Below, one piece after another: positions 36,811 through 45,224 of a DNA stretch of 64,000 bases. This stretch comes from Rhizobium metallidurans (GTDB lineage Bacteria > Pseudomonadota > Alphaproteobacteria > Rhizobiales > Rhizobiaceae): contig NZ_JACIDW010000003.1 in NCBI RefSeq assembly GCF_014196505.1, positions 62,001 through 126,000 on the forward strand, given 5' to 3'. The notes under the pieces were generated by a model. The model had not been told where the DNA came from. It did not search any database and saw nothing but the letters and a program-made list of their open reading frames with translations. Position 1 is the first letter of the stretch, and the number at the start of each line of letters is the position of its first letter. The translations under genes were made by a program, and so were the position numbers.

Positions 36811-37526
36811 GCAAGTCGCCGACGCTTTCGGCGGCCGACCGAACAAAGCTCGAGGCGCTGATCGGTCACGTTTTCGCCGAGAAGGAGCGCCTGGATCGCG
36901 CGCTGACCCACGCCAGCGCCCGTACCCAGAAGGGCGGCAACTACGAGCGGCTTGAGTTTCTTGGCGACCGGGTGCTCGGCCTGTGTGTCGCCGAGATGCT
37001 TTTCAGGACCTTCGGCGCGGCATCGGAAGGCGAACTCTCCGTACGCCTGAACCAGCTGGTTAGCGCCGACACCTGCGCCGAAGTGGCCGACGAACTCGGC
37101 CTGCATCTTTATATCCGCACCGGCGCCGACGTGAAGAAGCTCACCGGCAAGCGCATGATGAACGTCCGCGCCGACGTCGTCGAAAGCCTGATCGCCGCGA
37201 TCTATCTCGACGCCGGCCTCGAGGTCGCGCGCCGCTTCATCGTGAAGTATTGGGAAAAGCGCGCGGTGCGCGCCGATGGCGCCCGACGCGACGCCAAGAC
37301 GGAATTGCAGGAATGGTCGCATGCCAAATTCGGCGTGACGCCAAACTACCGGGTTGAAGAACGCACCGGACCGGATCATGATCCGCGCTTCACGGTGACG
37401 GTCGAAGTCGCCGGTGTGAAGCCGGAAACGGGCGTCGAGCGCTCCAAGCGTGCCGCCGAGCAGGTGGCCGCGACGAAGATGCTCGAACGCGAAGGCATTT
37501 GGCAGAAATCGTCTGCCGGAAATTGA
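36807..37526 (+). CDS. rnc: Ribonuclease III
   Basis: 239 residues. The N-terminal endonuclease domain has the signature ERLEFLGDRVLGL with the metal-binding Glu and Asp, and a second acidic site near DVVESLIAAIYLDAG. The C-terminal double-stranded RNA-binding domain (about 165-235) ends AAEQVAATKMLE. It processes rRNA and structured mRNAs. The start overlaps the lepB stop by four bases, and era starts eight bases after its stop, so lepB-rnc-era form an operon. Confidence 0.96.
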   Translation: MSKSPTLSAADRTKLEALIGHVFAEKERLDRALTHASARTQKGGNYERLEFLGDRVLGLCVAEMLFRTFGAASEGELSVRLNQLVSADTCAEVADELGLHLYIRTGADVKKLTGKRMMNVRADVVESLIAAIYLDAGLEVARRFIVKYWEKRAVRADGARRDAKTELQEWSHAKFGVTPNYRVEERTGPDHDPRFTVTVEVAGVKPETGVERSKRAAEQVAATKMLEREGIWQKSSAGN

Positions 37527-37534
37527 CGGGAACA

Positions 37535-38476
37535 ATGACCGAAGAACACGACATCGCGGGTAGCGCCGCCGAACCCGCTGGCCCGACGCATTCCGGCTTC
37601 GTCGCCCTGATCGGGCCGACCAATGCCGGCAAGTCGACCTTGCTGAACCGCCTGGTCGGCGCCAAGGTATCGATCGTCAGCCACAAGGTGCAGACGACCC
37701 GCGCCGTCATCCGCGGCATCGCCACCCATGACAACGCCCAGATCGTCTTCATGGACACGCCTGGTATCTTCAAGCCGCGCCGCCGGCTGGATCGCGCCAT
37801 GGTGACCTCCGCCTGGGGTGGCGCCAAGGACGCGGATATCATCATGCTCCTGATCGACAGCGAGCGTGGGTTGCGCGGCGATGCCGAGAAGATCCTCGAG
37901 AGCCTGAAGGACGTGCCGCAGCGCAAGATCCTCGCTCTCAACAAGATCGACCGCGTCAAGCGCGAGGATCTGCTGGCGCTGGCCTCGGCCGCCAACGAAT
38001 ACGTCGCTTTCGACCAGACCTTCATGATCTCGGCCGAAAACGGTTCGGGCTGTGACGACGTCATGGACTATCTCGCCAAGACGCTTCCCGAGGGGCCGTG
38101 GTATTATCCGGAAGACCAGATTTCCGATCTGCCGATGCGCCAGCTGGCTGCGGAAATCACCCGCGAGAAGCTTTTTCTGCGCCTGCATCAGGAGCTTCCC
38201 TATGCCTCGCATGTCGAGACGGAGAAATGGGAAGAGCGCAAGGATGGATCGGTTCGCATCGAACAGGTGATCTACGTCGAGCGCGATAGCCAGAAGAAGA
38301 TAGCGCTCGGCAAGAACGGCGAGGCGATCAAGGCGATCTCCACCGCATCGCGCAAGGAATTGTCCGAAATCCTCGAGCAGACCGTGCATCTCTTCCTCTT
38401 CGTGAAGGTGCGCGAGAACTGGGGCGACGATCCCGAGCGCTTCCGCGAAATGGGCCTGGAATTCCCGCGCCAGTAA
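37535..38476 (+). CDS. era: GTPase Era
   Basis: 313 residues from the ATG at 37535; the frame is open further upstream into rnc but has no better start. GTPase motifs are GPTNAGKST (G1), TTRAVIRG (G2), FMDTPG (G3) and ALNKIDRV (G4). The C-terminal KH domain (about 215-300; RDSQKKIALGKNGEAIKAI) binds the 3' end of 16S rRNA. Essential in 30S maturation. The short N-terminal extension (EEHDIAGSAAEPAGP) is typical of rhizobia. A hairpin terminator follows. Confidence 0.96.
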   Translation: MTEEHDIAGSAAEPAGPTHSGFVALIGPTNAGKSTLLNRLVGAKVSIVSHKVQTTRAVIRGIATHDNAQIVFMDTPGIFKPRRRLDRAMVTSAWGGAKDADIIMLLIDSERGLRGDAEKILESLKDVPQRKILALNKIDRVKREDLLALASAANEYVAFDQTFMISAENGSGCDDVMDYLAKTLPEGPWYYPEDQISDLPMRQLAAEITREKLFLRLHQELPYASHVETEKWEERKDGSVRIEQVIYVERDSQKKIALGKNGEAIKAISTASRKELSEILEQTVHLFLFVKVRENWGDDPERFREMGLEFPRQ

Positions 38477-38560
38477 GTGGGCCAGCCACCGCGCAAGTTA
38501 CTCGTTTCCTTGCAAAAATCTGGAGATCGAGGGAACAAAATACGAAGTGACGAGTTCTTT

Positions 38561-38596
38561 AAAAGCGGCGTCCCGATTTCGGGGCGCCGCTTTTTC
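38561..38596 (+). terminator. Terminator of the lepB-rnc-era operon
   Basis: AAGCGGCG and CGCCGCTT frame an inner stem CCCGA/TCGGG, followed by TTTTT; it lies between era and the Crp/Fnr gene. Confidence 0.85.
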
Positions 38597-38613
38597 TGGA
38601 TTATGGGACACGC

Positions 38614-39366
38614 ATGGCGACATCACGGCCGACGCATTCGTTCAAGACACCCTGCGAACAGTGTCCCTTGCGGCCGCTGCCGCATTTTCGTGAGTTCACC
38701 GGCGACGAACTGGGCTTCATTTCAAAGTTCAAGAAGGGCGAACTGGCGGCTGATGCCGGCGCGACGATCCTTGTGGAAGGGGCGCACAGCGCCCACCTGT
38801 TCACGGTTCTGACCGGCTGGGGGTTCCGCTACAAGGCGCTTGAGGACGGTCGGCGCCAGATCCTGAACTACATCATGCCCGGTGATCTGATCGGCCTGCA
38901 GGGCACCATCATGGGCGAGATGCAGCACTCGATCGAGGCCTTGTCGCCGGTTTCGCTCTGCGTCTTCGAGCGCGACAAGCTGATGACGCTCTACAACAAG
39001 CACCCGTCGCTCGCCTTCGACATTACCTGGATGGCGGCGCAGGAGGAGCGGATGCTCGATGAGCACCTCTTGAGCATTGGCCGCCGGACGGCGCTCGAGC
39101 GCGCCGCCTATCTGATCGCCTTCCTGTATCAGCGCGGCAAGCAGCTCAATCTCTTCAATGGCCATAGCGCCATCCCGATCACCCAGCAGCATATCGCCGA
39201 TACGCTCGGCCTTTCGATCGTGCACACGAACAAGACCTTGAAAAAGCTCGCCGCACGCAAACTCATCCGCTGGCAGGAGCGCGCCTGCGAGGTGCTGGAC
39301 GGCGAGACGCTCGCGAAGATCGCCGGCTGGGACGGACTGGACGACAAGGTTCGCCCATTTCTTTAG
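38614..39366 (+). CDS. Crp/Fnr family transcriptional regulator
   Basis: 250 residues: cyclic-nucleotide-binding-like domain (about 30-150) and a C-terminal winged helix (about 165-235) whose recognition region is ITQQHIADTLGLSIVHTNKT. Only two cysteines (14 and 17, in CEQC) stand at the N-terminus, so the four-cysteine cluster of FNR/FnrN is missing, and the residues that contact cAMP in Crp (RxS with Glu) are not evident. Effector unknown. Genes just around it give no clue; it may sense redox through CxxC. Confidence 0.85.
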   Translation: MATSRPTHSFKTPCEQCPLRPLPHFREFTGDELGFISKFKKGELAADAGATILVEGAHSAHLFTVLTGWGFRYKALEDGRRQILNYIMPGDLIGLQGTIMGEMQHSIEALSPVSLCVFERDKLMTLYNKHPSLAFDITWMAAQEERMLDEHLLSIGRRTALERAAYLIAFLYQRGKQLNLFNGHSAIPITQQHIADTLGLSIVHTNKTLKKLAARKLIRWQERACEVLDGETLAKIAGWDGLDDKVRPFL

Positions 39367-39598
39367 CGGTTCTATCTATGTCTTTTTTAAATGCAAATTT
39401 TCAGGTCGGCTCATAATGTCCAGCACGAGTCATTCTTGTGTCGAGATTCTCAAATATCGACCGGGACTGAAAAAGCGGCTATGCAAGCATAGGCGGCGTG
39501 AACTTTTCGGCTGAAGGCCGTGGGTTGTCAGGGGTGGAAATGCGGTTTTGGGATACAGGGTGCGTCTATGGCGGCGCACGGAAAAGGGCTTTGTGATC

Positions 39599-39961
39599 AT
39601 GGTCGCGAGACGTGTTCTGGTTCTCGAGGATAGCTTGATCATCGCGATGGAGGCGGAAGACATTCTGCGCGCCGTCGGTGTCGAGACCATCGACATTTGC
39701 AACAGCGTCGAGCAGGCAAATGAGGCGATCCTGGTCGACAGCTATGATTTCGCTTTGCTTGACGTCAATCTCGGCGAGGTCATGAGCTTCGATTTCGCCC
39801 GTCGTGTCGCCGTCGCCGGAATTCCTTTCGGCTTCGTCAGTGGCTACTCGGATACGCTGGATTTTCCCGAAGACCTTCAAGACAGGCCGCTTCTCGTCAA
39901 GCCGTTCGACGAGGACGCGATGCGCGACTTCCTGCGCCGGCTTTTCCCCTCCGAGACCTGA
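39599..39961 (+). CDS. Single-domain response regulator receiver
   Basis: 120 residues from the ATG at 39599; a GTG at 39593, better placed after AAAAGGG, is an alternative that adds two residues. Receiver hallmarks are LVLEDSLIIAMEAED (acid pocket), the phospho-acceptor Asp in FALLDVNLGE and the Lys in LLVKPFDED. No output domain is present, so it works as a phosphate shuttle or competitive sink, as single-domain regulators do in rhizobia. No histidine kinase lies within the window. Confidence 0.82.
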   Translation: MVARRVLVLEDSLIIAMEAEDILRAVGVETIDICNSVEQANEAILVDSYDFALLDVNLGEVMSFDFARRVAVAGIPFGFVSGYSDTLDFPEDLQDRPLLVKPFDEDAMRDFLRRLFPSET

Positions 39962-40026
39962 TAGGCTTTCATGACAGGGCTCCCACCATGCGCTAGGATA
40001 ACGCGTGGTCGGAAGGTCGATTTGTA

Positions 40027-40782
40027 ATGCAGTGGCAAGGTCGTGCAATCATTCTTGGCGTTCGGCGCCATGGCGAGACAAGCGTCATCACCGAGGTGAT
40101 GACGCCGGATCGTGGCCGACACCTGGGCATGGTGCGATCCGGACGTTCGCGCGCCATGCAGCCAGTGCTGCAGCCCGGCAATGAGGTCGAGGTCACCTGG
40201 CGCGCCCGTCTGGACGAGCATATGGGCGAGTTCCGGGTCGAACCCGTCACCTTGCGCGCCGCCCGCCTGATGGAAACGGCGACCGCGGTCTACGGCGTTC
40301 AGGCGATGGGCGCCTTGCTCAGGCTTCTGCCGGAGCGCGATCCGCATCCGCATCTCTTCGAGGCGCTGGAAGTCATTCTCGACAATCTCGACAACCCGGC
40401 CGATGCAGGCGAATTGTTCGTTCGCTTCGAGCTCGCCGTGCTCAACGATCTAGGCTTCGGGCTCGATCTCGGTGAATGTGCCGCAACGGGCAGCCGCGCC
40501 GATCTTGCCTACGTCTCGCCGAAGTCGGGTCGCGCGGTGAGCCGCGCTGCAGGGGCGCCCTGGGCCGACAGGATGTTCGCCCTGCCGTCGTTTCTCTCCG
40601 TGGAAAAGCGCCAGGCCGCCGATTTCGACAGCCTGTCCGAAGCATTTCGCCTGACGGCCTTCTTCCTGCATCGCCATGTCTACGAGCCGCGCGGCCTGGA
40701 ACCGTCGACGGCGCGCGAAGGCTTCGTGCATGCGGCGTTGAAGGCGCTGAAACCAGCCGCCGCCATATCGGGTGACGTATAG
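40027..40782 (+). CDS. recO: DNA repair protein RecO
   Basis: 251 residues. The N-terminal OB fold begins [20 protein letters not shown], typical of RecO, and the helical C-terminal part contains [20 protein letters not shown]. RecO loads RecA with RecR and RecF in recombinational repair. It is often found after era; here a Crp/Fnr gene and a receiver intervene. A 45-base repeat begins eight bases beyond its stop. Confidence 0.93.
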   Translation: MQWQGRAIILGVRRHGETSVITEVMTPDRGRHLGMVRSGRSRAMQPVLQPGNEVEVTWRARLDEHMGEFRVEPVTLRAARLMETATAVYGVQAMGALLRLLPERDPHPHLFEALEVILDNLDNPADAGELFVRFELAVLNDLGFGLDLGECAATGSRADLAYVSPKSGRAVSRAAGAPWADRMFALPSFLSVEKRQAADFDSLSEAFRLTAFFLHRHVYEPRGLEPSTAREGFVHAALKALKPAAAISGDV

Positions 40783-40789
40783 GCCTAAA

Positions 40790-40834
40790 GCTCGTCGCGC
40801 AAAATCGTGCAGCGGTTTTGCAGCACCGGCATGC
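40790..40834 (+). repeat. 45-base dispersed palindromic repeat, copy 2
   Basis: Same length and order as the copies at 10340 and 52909: GTCGCGCAAAA, core GTGCAGCGG, TTTTGC and a terminal GGCATGC. The outer inverted pair is eroded here (GCTCGTCG against CGGCATGC). It is followed by ACAAG and TCTAATAA. Confidence 0.75.
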
Positions 40835-40863
40835 GGCAAGACAAGGGTTCTAATAAGCCAACG

Positions 40864-41718
40864 TCACGCCCGCTTGCGCACCTTGAACGCCCATCCATCA
40901 GGCCGCTCGTCGAGAACCTTCACCGTATCGCCGATCGCGATAGCACCGTCCGCGCGCGGCGTGACGTTCCAGCCGAACAAGGGGCCGGGGACGCGCCTGT
41001 CGGCCGACATGCGGATGCGACCCATGGCCGGCATCGGGTTCGCGACCTCGCGAGAGCCTGTCTGCTGGTCCTGCGTCGTCATGATGCAACGCGCGCACGG
41101 CTTCACCAGGTCGAAGCGGATGCCGCCGATCTCGATTGCCGCCCAGCGGTCCTCCGGCCAGGCTTCGTCCGTGTCGATGACGATATTCGGCCGGAACCGC
41201 TCCATCCCGACGCTGCCTTCGCCATGCGCCTCGATATCGGCATTGAGCGCCTTCAGTGATCCGGTCGTGGTCACCAGGATCTGGTAGCCGTCCGCGAATG
41301 TCACCGGCGTGCCGTCGCCCGCCCATTCGGCGTTCGCCGTCCGGTCGGCGTCCTCGTCGAAAAATACGAACTTGAGCTCCCGGCCGAGCCAGCGCGACAA
41401 CACCGCGTTCGATTGGTCGTCGGCGACCGCGGCATTGACGATCGACCGCCAGATCGAGACATCGATGCGCCGGCTGCCATCGGGCAGGGGAACGAACAGG
41501 CTCTCCCCGCTCATGCCGAGCCGGAAGCCGGATGCCTCGCGCTGAACGTCGAGCCGCGCCAGATCCGTCAGTTCGCGCTGGGTGATGAAGCTCCCATCCG
41601 GATTGACCAGCATCGCGCGCCGGTCGCCGGGAAGGCCGAAGGCATCGATCTCCGTGCTTTGAAGCGCGATGCCACGGGCGCTCTTGAGCGGATAGATGAA
41701 GAGATCGCGGACGCGCAT
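40864..41718 (-). CDS. MOSC domain protein with MOSC N-terminal beta barrel
   Basis: 284 residues: MOSC_N (1-115, opening MRVRDLFIYPLKSARGI) and MOSC (about 125-275) with the conserved cysteine in VKPCARCIMTTQD, the site that carries persulphide or a molybdenum-cofactor sulphur. Relatives include YcbX and the mARC amidoxime reductases. GGAG stands eight bases before the ATG. The HD-domain gene ends 11 bases upstream on the same strand, so they are likely co-transcribed. Confidence 0.88.
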   Translation of the reverse strand: MRVRDLFIYPLKSARGIALQSTEIDAFGLPGDRRAMLVNPDGSFITQRELTDLARLDVQREASGFRLGMSGESLFVPLPDGSRRIDVSIWRSIVNAAVADDQSNAVLSRWLGRELKFVFFDEDADRTANAEWAGDGTPVTFADGYQILVTTTGSLKALNADIEAHGEGSVGMERFRPNIVIDTDEAWPEDRWAAIEIGGIRFDLVKPCARCIMTTQDQQTGSREVANPMPAMGRIRMSADRRVPGPLFGWNVTPRADGAIAIGDTVKVLDERPDGWAFKVRKRA

Positions 41719-41729
41719 ATGTGATACTC

Positions 41730-42374
41730 CTAGATTTCGTCCATGAAGGCGTCGAGAAAGTCCCGCAGCCTCTTGTCGCGCTCGGCCGCGAGCGCGCGCC
41801 CGGCGGCCGTCTTGAACCCGTCGGCCAGTTTGAACAGTTTCGTCTGGAAATGGTCGATCACATAACGCCGGTCGTCAAGCGGGCGGTCGTTTCCAGCAGG
41901 ATCGAGCGGGTCGTAGAGCGAGGACGCCATGCGCCCGCCGATATAAAAGCAGCGGCCCGCGCCGACCATGCCGATTGCATCCAGCCGGTCGGCATCCTGC
42001 AGGATCTTCGCTTCCAGCGTTTCGGGCTCGATATTCACCGAGAAGCTGTGGGTGAGGATCGCGTGGGCGACGGCGGCGATATCCTCCTTCGACCATCCAA
42101 GGTCCGCAAGCACGCCGGAAGCCTTCTCGGCGGCAAGCGCGGATGCCCGGGCTCTCAGCGGTGAGCTCTTTTCGACGGCCACGCAATCATGCAGCAACAC
42201 GGCGGCGGCAAGCGTCCGCCCGTTTCCGCCTTCGCTTGCCTGGATGCGCATCGCGTTCTTGAAGACCCTGAGGATGTGCGCGAGATCATGCGAACCGTCA
42301 TCGCCCTCGTGCGAGTGCGGTATCAGCGCTTCGGCAAGCGTTTCAAAGGGGCGGAAGGCCTGAGCCTCTTTCAT
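41730..42374 (-). CDS. HD-domain phosphohydrolase (YedJ-like)
   Basis: 214 residues. The metal-binding set is HDLAHILRVFKNA (H...HD-like start), LLHDCVAVEK and the late DADRLDAIGMVG Asp, typical of small stand-alone HD hydrolases such as YedJ that act on nucleotides or phosphorylated metabolites. It lies directly upstream of the MOSC gene. Substrate unknown. Confidence 0.85.
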   Translation of the reverse strand: MKEAQAFRPFETLAEALIPHSHEGDDGSHDLAHILRVFKNAMRIQASEGGNGRTLAAAVLLHDCVAVEKSSPLRARASALAAEKASGVLADLGWSKEDIAAVAHAILTHSFSVNIEPETLEAKILQDADRLDAIGMVGAGRCFYIGGRMASSLYDPLDPAGNDRPLDDRRYVIDHFQTKLFKLADGFKTAAGRALAAERDKRLRDFLDAFMDEI

Positions 42375-42440
42375 GTGCGCACCAGGAATAGACAGAGACC
42401 GCCTCTCTTAGATCGAGCGGCGACGAGTCGCAATGCGATG

Positions 42441-44315
42441 TCACATTGCCCGCACCTTGCCGGTCGGCCGCGACCGCGCAAGCAACTGCGGCACATCGAA
42501 TGCCGGGCGAGGCGAGCTGATATGATAGCCCTGGATTTCGTCGCAGGCCTCCTGCGCCAGCAGATCGTGCTGTTGCTCCGATTCCACCCCCTCAACGGTG
42601 ACGCGCATGCCGAGCGCGTCGCCGAGCAGAATGATGGCGCGCATGATCGCGAAGGCTTCCTTGTTGTCGACGATGTCGTTGACGAAGGATTTGTCGATCT
42701 TGATCTTGTCGAACGGAAAGCTGCTGAGATAGCTGAGCGACGAATAGCCGGTGCCGAAATCGTCCATGGAGATGCGGATGCCACGCTGGCGAAGCGCATG
42801 CAGGATCGGCAACACCTCGTCGCGGTTCTCCATCAGAACGCTCTCGGTGATCTCGATCTCCAGCCGGCCGGGAGAGAGCTGCGAAAGCGCAAGGGCCTTG
42901 GACACGTCGTCCATGAGGTCGCCCGACGTGAACTGGATGGCGGAAACATTGACGGCGACCTTGATGCCGTCAGGCCATGTCGCTGCGTCCAGGCACGCGC
43001 GCCTCAGGACCCACCGGCCGATCTCGACGATAAGGCCGACCTCCTCGGCCAGCGGAATGAACTCCATCGGCGCGATCCGCCCGCGGGTCGGGTGGTTCCA
43101 GCGCAGCAGGGCTTCGAAACCGCAGATGCGCCGTTCGGCCATGTCGTAAAGTGGTTGATAGTGGAGCTCGAATTCCTCGCTGTGGATCGCCTTGCGCAGG
43201 TCCGCCTCAAGCGCCCGTCGCGATTCGAGCTGTGCTTCCATCTCCGAGGTGAAGAAGCGCTCGCCGCGTCTGCCGCCGCTCTTGGCGTGAGACAGCGCCA
43301 CGCCGGCGTGTTTCAGAAGCAGCTCCGTCTCGATGCCATCCTTGGGACAGATGGCGATCCCCATGGAGACGCTGAGTTCGACGGCCTTTTCGCCACGAAA
43401 GAAGGGTGCCGAGAGCTCCCGCCGGATTTGTTCGGCGAGTGCCATCACGTTCCACGGCTGCTCGCGTCCGTTTTGGAGAATGGCGAATTCATCGGAGCCA
43501 AGGCGTGCCAGAATATTGCTCTTGCCCGCAAGCGCCCGCAGCCGATCGGCCACCTGCCGCAAGATCTCGTCGCCGGCCGAAACGCCGAGCGTGTTGTTGA
43601 CCGACTTGAAGCGATCGAGATTGAGGTGAACGAGCGCGATGTGATCGGTGGGCTTGCGCGCGGCAAGCGCGGCGTCCAGCTGATCCCGGAACCGGAGGCG
43701 ATTGGGAAGGCCGGTGAGGGGGTCGTGATGCGCCAGAAACGCGATGCGTTCGGCAGCCTTCCGGTCGTCGGTGATGTCGGCATGAATGGAGATGTTGCTA
43801 CCGTCAGGAAGGACCGTGACGACGCTCTGAACGATGCGTCCGTCATTCATCACCCACTCACGGCGACGGATATGTCCGCCATCGGAGCGGCTTTCGCGCG
43901 TGGCTGCTCTCGACCCCGGCGTCTCCAGGCCGTCGATCTTCGCGATCAGCGAGCCGATCGACGTCCCCGCCCGCGTATCGTCGGCGTCCAGCCCAAACAA
44001 CTCCTGAAAGCGAATATTGGAGACGACGAGCGTCTGATCCGAATCGAAGATGCACAGGCCGAGCGGCAGGTGATTGAGGACGATTTCGAGCAGGCGGCTC
44101 TGCTCGGCAAGGTTTCGATTCGCCTGACTGAGGACGACTTGAAGCGCTTCGTTCTCCTCGATAGCCCGGTTGGCGTGGCGTTCCAGGCCGCCGATACTGC
44201 GAGCCTGCTCGCGGTACGTGTCGAGGACAAGCTTGATCAGCCGCTGCCCGTCGGCGGTGCCGTCGTCGTTGAGCGATGCCGCGCATTGGCGCCTGAAGAG
44301 CGCTTCAGCTTCCAT
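42441..44315 (-). CDS. PAS-GGDEF-EAL protein, probably a c-di-GMP phosphodiesterase
   Basis: 624 residues from the ATG at 44315 (a TTG at 44321 is possible). Order: helical N-terminus with coiled coil (about 25-80), PAS (80-185), GGDEF (195-360), EAL (370-615). The EAL site is complete: EALLRW (401), VNVSAIQF, EIEITES, MDDFGTGYSSL, DKIKIDKSF, TVEGVE. The GGDEF site is altered: GSDEF at 273-277 and NNTLGVSAGDE in place of ND..GH..GD. It therefore probably degrades c-di-GMP, with the GGDEF part regulatory. No membrane segment, so a cytosolic sensor. Confidence 0.9.
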   Translation of the reverse strand: MEAEALFRRQCAASLNDDGTADGQRLIKLVLDTYREQARSIGGLERHANRAIEENEALQVVLSQANRNLAEQSRLLEIVLNHLPLGLCIFDSDQTLVVSNIRFQELFGLDADDTRAGTSIGSLIAKIDGLETPGSRAATRESRSDGGHIRRREWVMNDGRIVQSVVTVLPDGSNISIHADITDDRKAAERIAFLAHHDPLTGLPNRLRFRDQLDAALAARKPTDHIALVHLNLDRFKSVNNTLGVSAGDEILRQVADRLRALAGKSNILARLGSDEFAILQNGREQPWNVMALAEQIRRELSAPFFRGEKAVELSVSMGIAICPKDGIETELLLKHAGVALSHAKSGGRRGERFFTSEMEAQLESRRALEADLRKAIHSEEFELHYQPLYDMAERRICGFEALLRWNHPTRGRIAPMEFIPLAEEVGLIVEIGRWVLRRACLDAATWPDGIKVAVNVSAIQFTSGDLMDDVSKALALSQLSPGRLEIEITESVLMENRDEVLPILHALRQRGIRISMDDFGTGYSSLSYLSSFPFDKIKIDKSFVNDIVDNKEAFAIMRAIILLGDALGMRVTVEGVESEQQHDLLAQEACDEIQGYHISSPRPAFDVPQLLARSRPTGKVRAM

Positions 44316-44644
44316 GGCCAATCATCTCCGCCGCCGATGAGGGCACGAGCATGCCGGACAAACTGACTTTCTGGATGCTGGGATCCCGTGCGATACACGC
44401 GACATACAAAGACATTCCTGAAGCGTTTTAAAACAAGAAAAATATGCAATCTAAGGTTGATATCGTATCGTAAACCTAACGAACATAATCCTTTGGTCGC
44501 ATTAATATTTGGTTCTCGTCGAAACAAATATAGAAATAGCGCTATATTAATCAATGCCTTTCGCGCTTTAAACGACAAGCGCGCCGGTGCCGCTTCGCAC
44601 AAAAATCGCGAGTGCCGAAAAAAGTCAGACTTTGTCAATCATGG

Positions 44645-44659
44645 TTAATGGGGCATTAA
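44645..44659. promoter_or_regulatory. CtrA box
   Basis: TTAA-TGGGGCA-TTAA followed by C is an exact match to TTAA-N7-TTAAC, and it lies within the 7-base inverted pair GTTAATG/CATTAAC. It ends eight bases before a -35 element, the placing expected of an activator site. Confidence 0.6.
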
Positions 44660-44666
44660 CAAGTTA

Positions 44667-44694
44667 TTGACCGACCCGCCAAATCAGTTTATCC
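44667..44694 (+). promoter_or_regulatory. Candidate promoter of the EF-hand gene
   Basis: TTGACC (44667-44672), 16 bases, TTATCC (44689-44694), giving a leader of about 70 bases to the ATG at 44770. A CtrA box adjoins it upstream. Confidence 0.5.
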
Positions 44695-44769
44695 ACCGCC
44701 TTAGTTCTGATTTTTCCCTATTCGTATTGCGTACAAACATCATCGGTAATGCGGTGAACGGAGGTTTGT

Positions 44770-45081
44770 ATGAGCCGTATTTCGTCTGCACTTGATACGT
44801 CCTACGCGTATCTCGGTACTCTTTCGAGATTGGATTCCAACAGTGACGGCGTGTTGAGCCGGAGTGAGCGTGCGGCTGATGAGAAGCCGGGGATCCTGTC
44901 CGTTGTAAGCCAGTCTCAGGGCACCCAGGAAGCACCAAAGCTGTCGAATGGCGTCCTTGCATTCATGATGGGAGCACGCCAGTCCGGCACTCTCAATTCC
45001 GGCAATGAAGGCCAGGCCAACATGGCCAATGTTCTCTACAAGAACACCTATGGCCAGTACGATCTCGACATCGCGTCCTGA
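44770..45081 (+). CDS. EF-hand microprotein (103 aa)
   Basis: No signal peptide or membrane helix. Residues 22-33, DSNSDGVLSRSE, form a complete 12-residue EF-hand loop with Asp, Asn and Asp at positions 1, 3 and 5, Gly at 6 and Glu at 12, so one calcium site is likely. The rest is polar (Ser, Asn, Gly) and unrecognised. GGAGG stands six bases before the ATG. The promoter has a CtrA box and the gene has its own terminator, so it is a free-standing, perhaps cell-cycle-timed unit. Confidence 0.72.
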   Translation: MSRISSALDTSYAYLGTLSRLDSNSDGVLSRSERAADEKPGILSVVSQSQGTQEAPKLSNGVLAFMMGARQSGTLNSGNEGQANMANVLYKNTYGQYDLDIAS

Positions 45082-45109
45082 TCGCTTGCTCTTGGATCGA
45101 TCAAACAGG

Positions 45110-45134
45110 AAGCCGGCCGTTTGGTCGGCTTTTT
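45110..45134 (+). terminator. Terminator of the EF-hand gene
   Basis: AGCCGGCC (45111-45118), loop GTTT, GGTCGGCT (45123-45130) with one G-U, then TTTTC. Confidence 0.75.
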
Positions 45135-45168
45135 CTTTGTCCTCCTTCCCGCAAAACACGGTCTGCCG

Positions 45169-45193
45169 GGAACACCGACACGGCGCATGCGTT
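45169..45193 (+). promoter_or_regulatory. EcfG/RpoE2-type general stress promoter of sodC
   Basis: GGAAC (45169-45173), 16 bases, CGTT (45190-45193): an exact match to GGAAC-N16-CGTT. Transcription from about 45200 would give a leader of 25 bases that carries AAAAGGAGGG. Confidence 0.65.
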
Positions 45194-45224
45194 TGTGAGA
45201 GAGTGCTAAAAGGAGGGCAGCGGG

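Larger units (their letters stand above)
44316..44769. other. A+T-rich intergenic region with CtrA-type control signals
   Basis: 450 bases between the divergent EAL-protein gene and the EF-hand gene, markedly A+T-rich at 44400-44560. The right half holds a perfect CtrA box and promoter for the EF-hand gene; no gene or RNA is seen in the left half. Confidence 0.5.

Noticed and set aside
42189..44366. 725-codon frame antisense to the EAL protein gene
   Set aside because: A shadow frame of a high-G+C gene; the opposite strand holds complete PAS, GGDEF and EAL domains.
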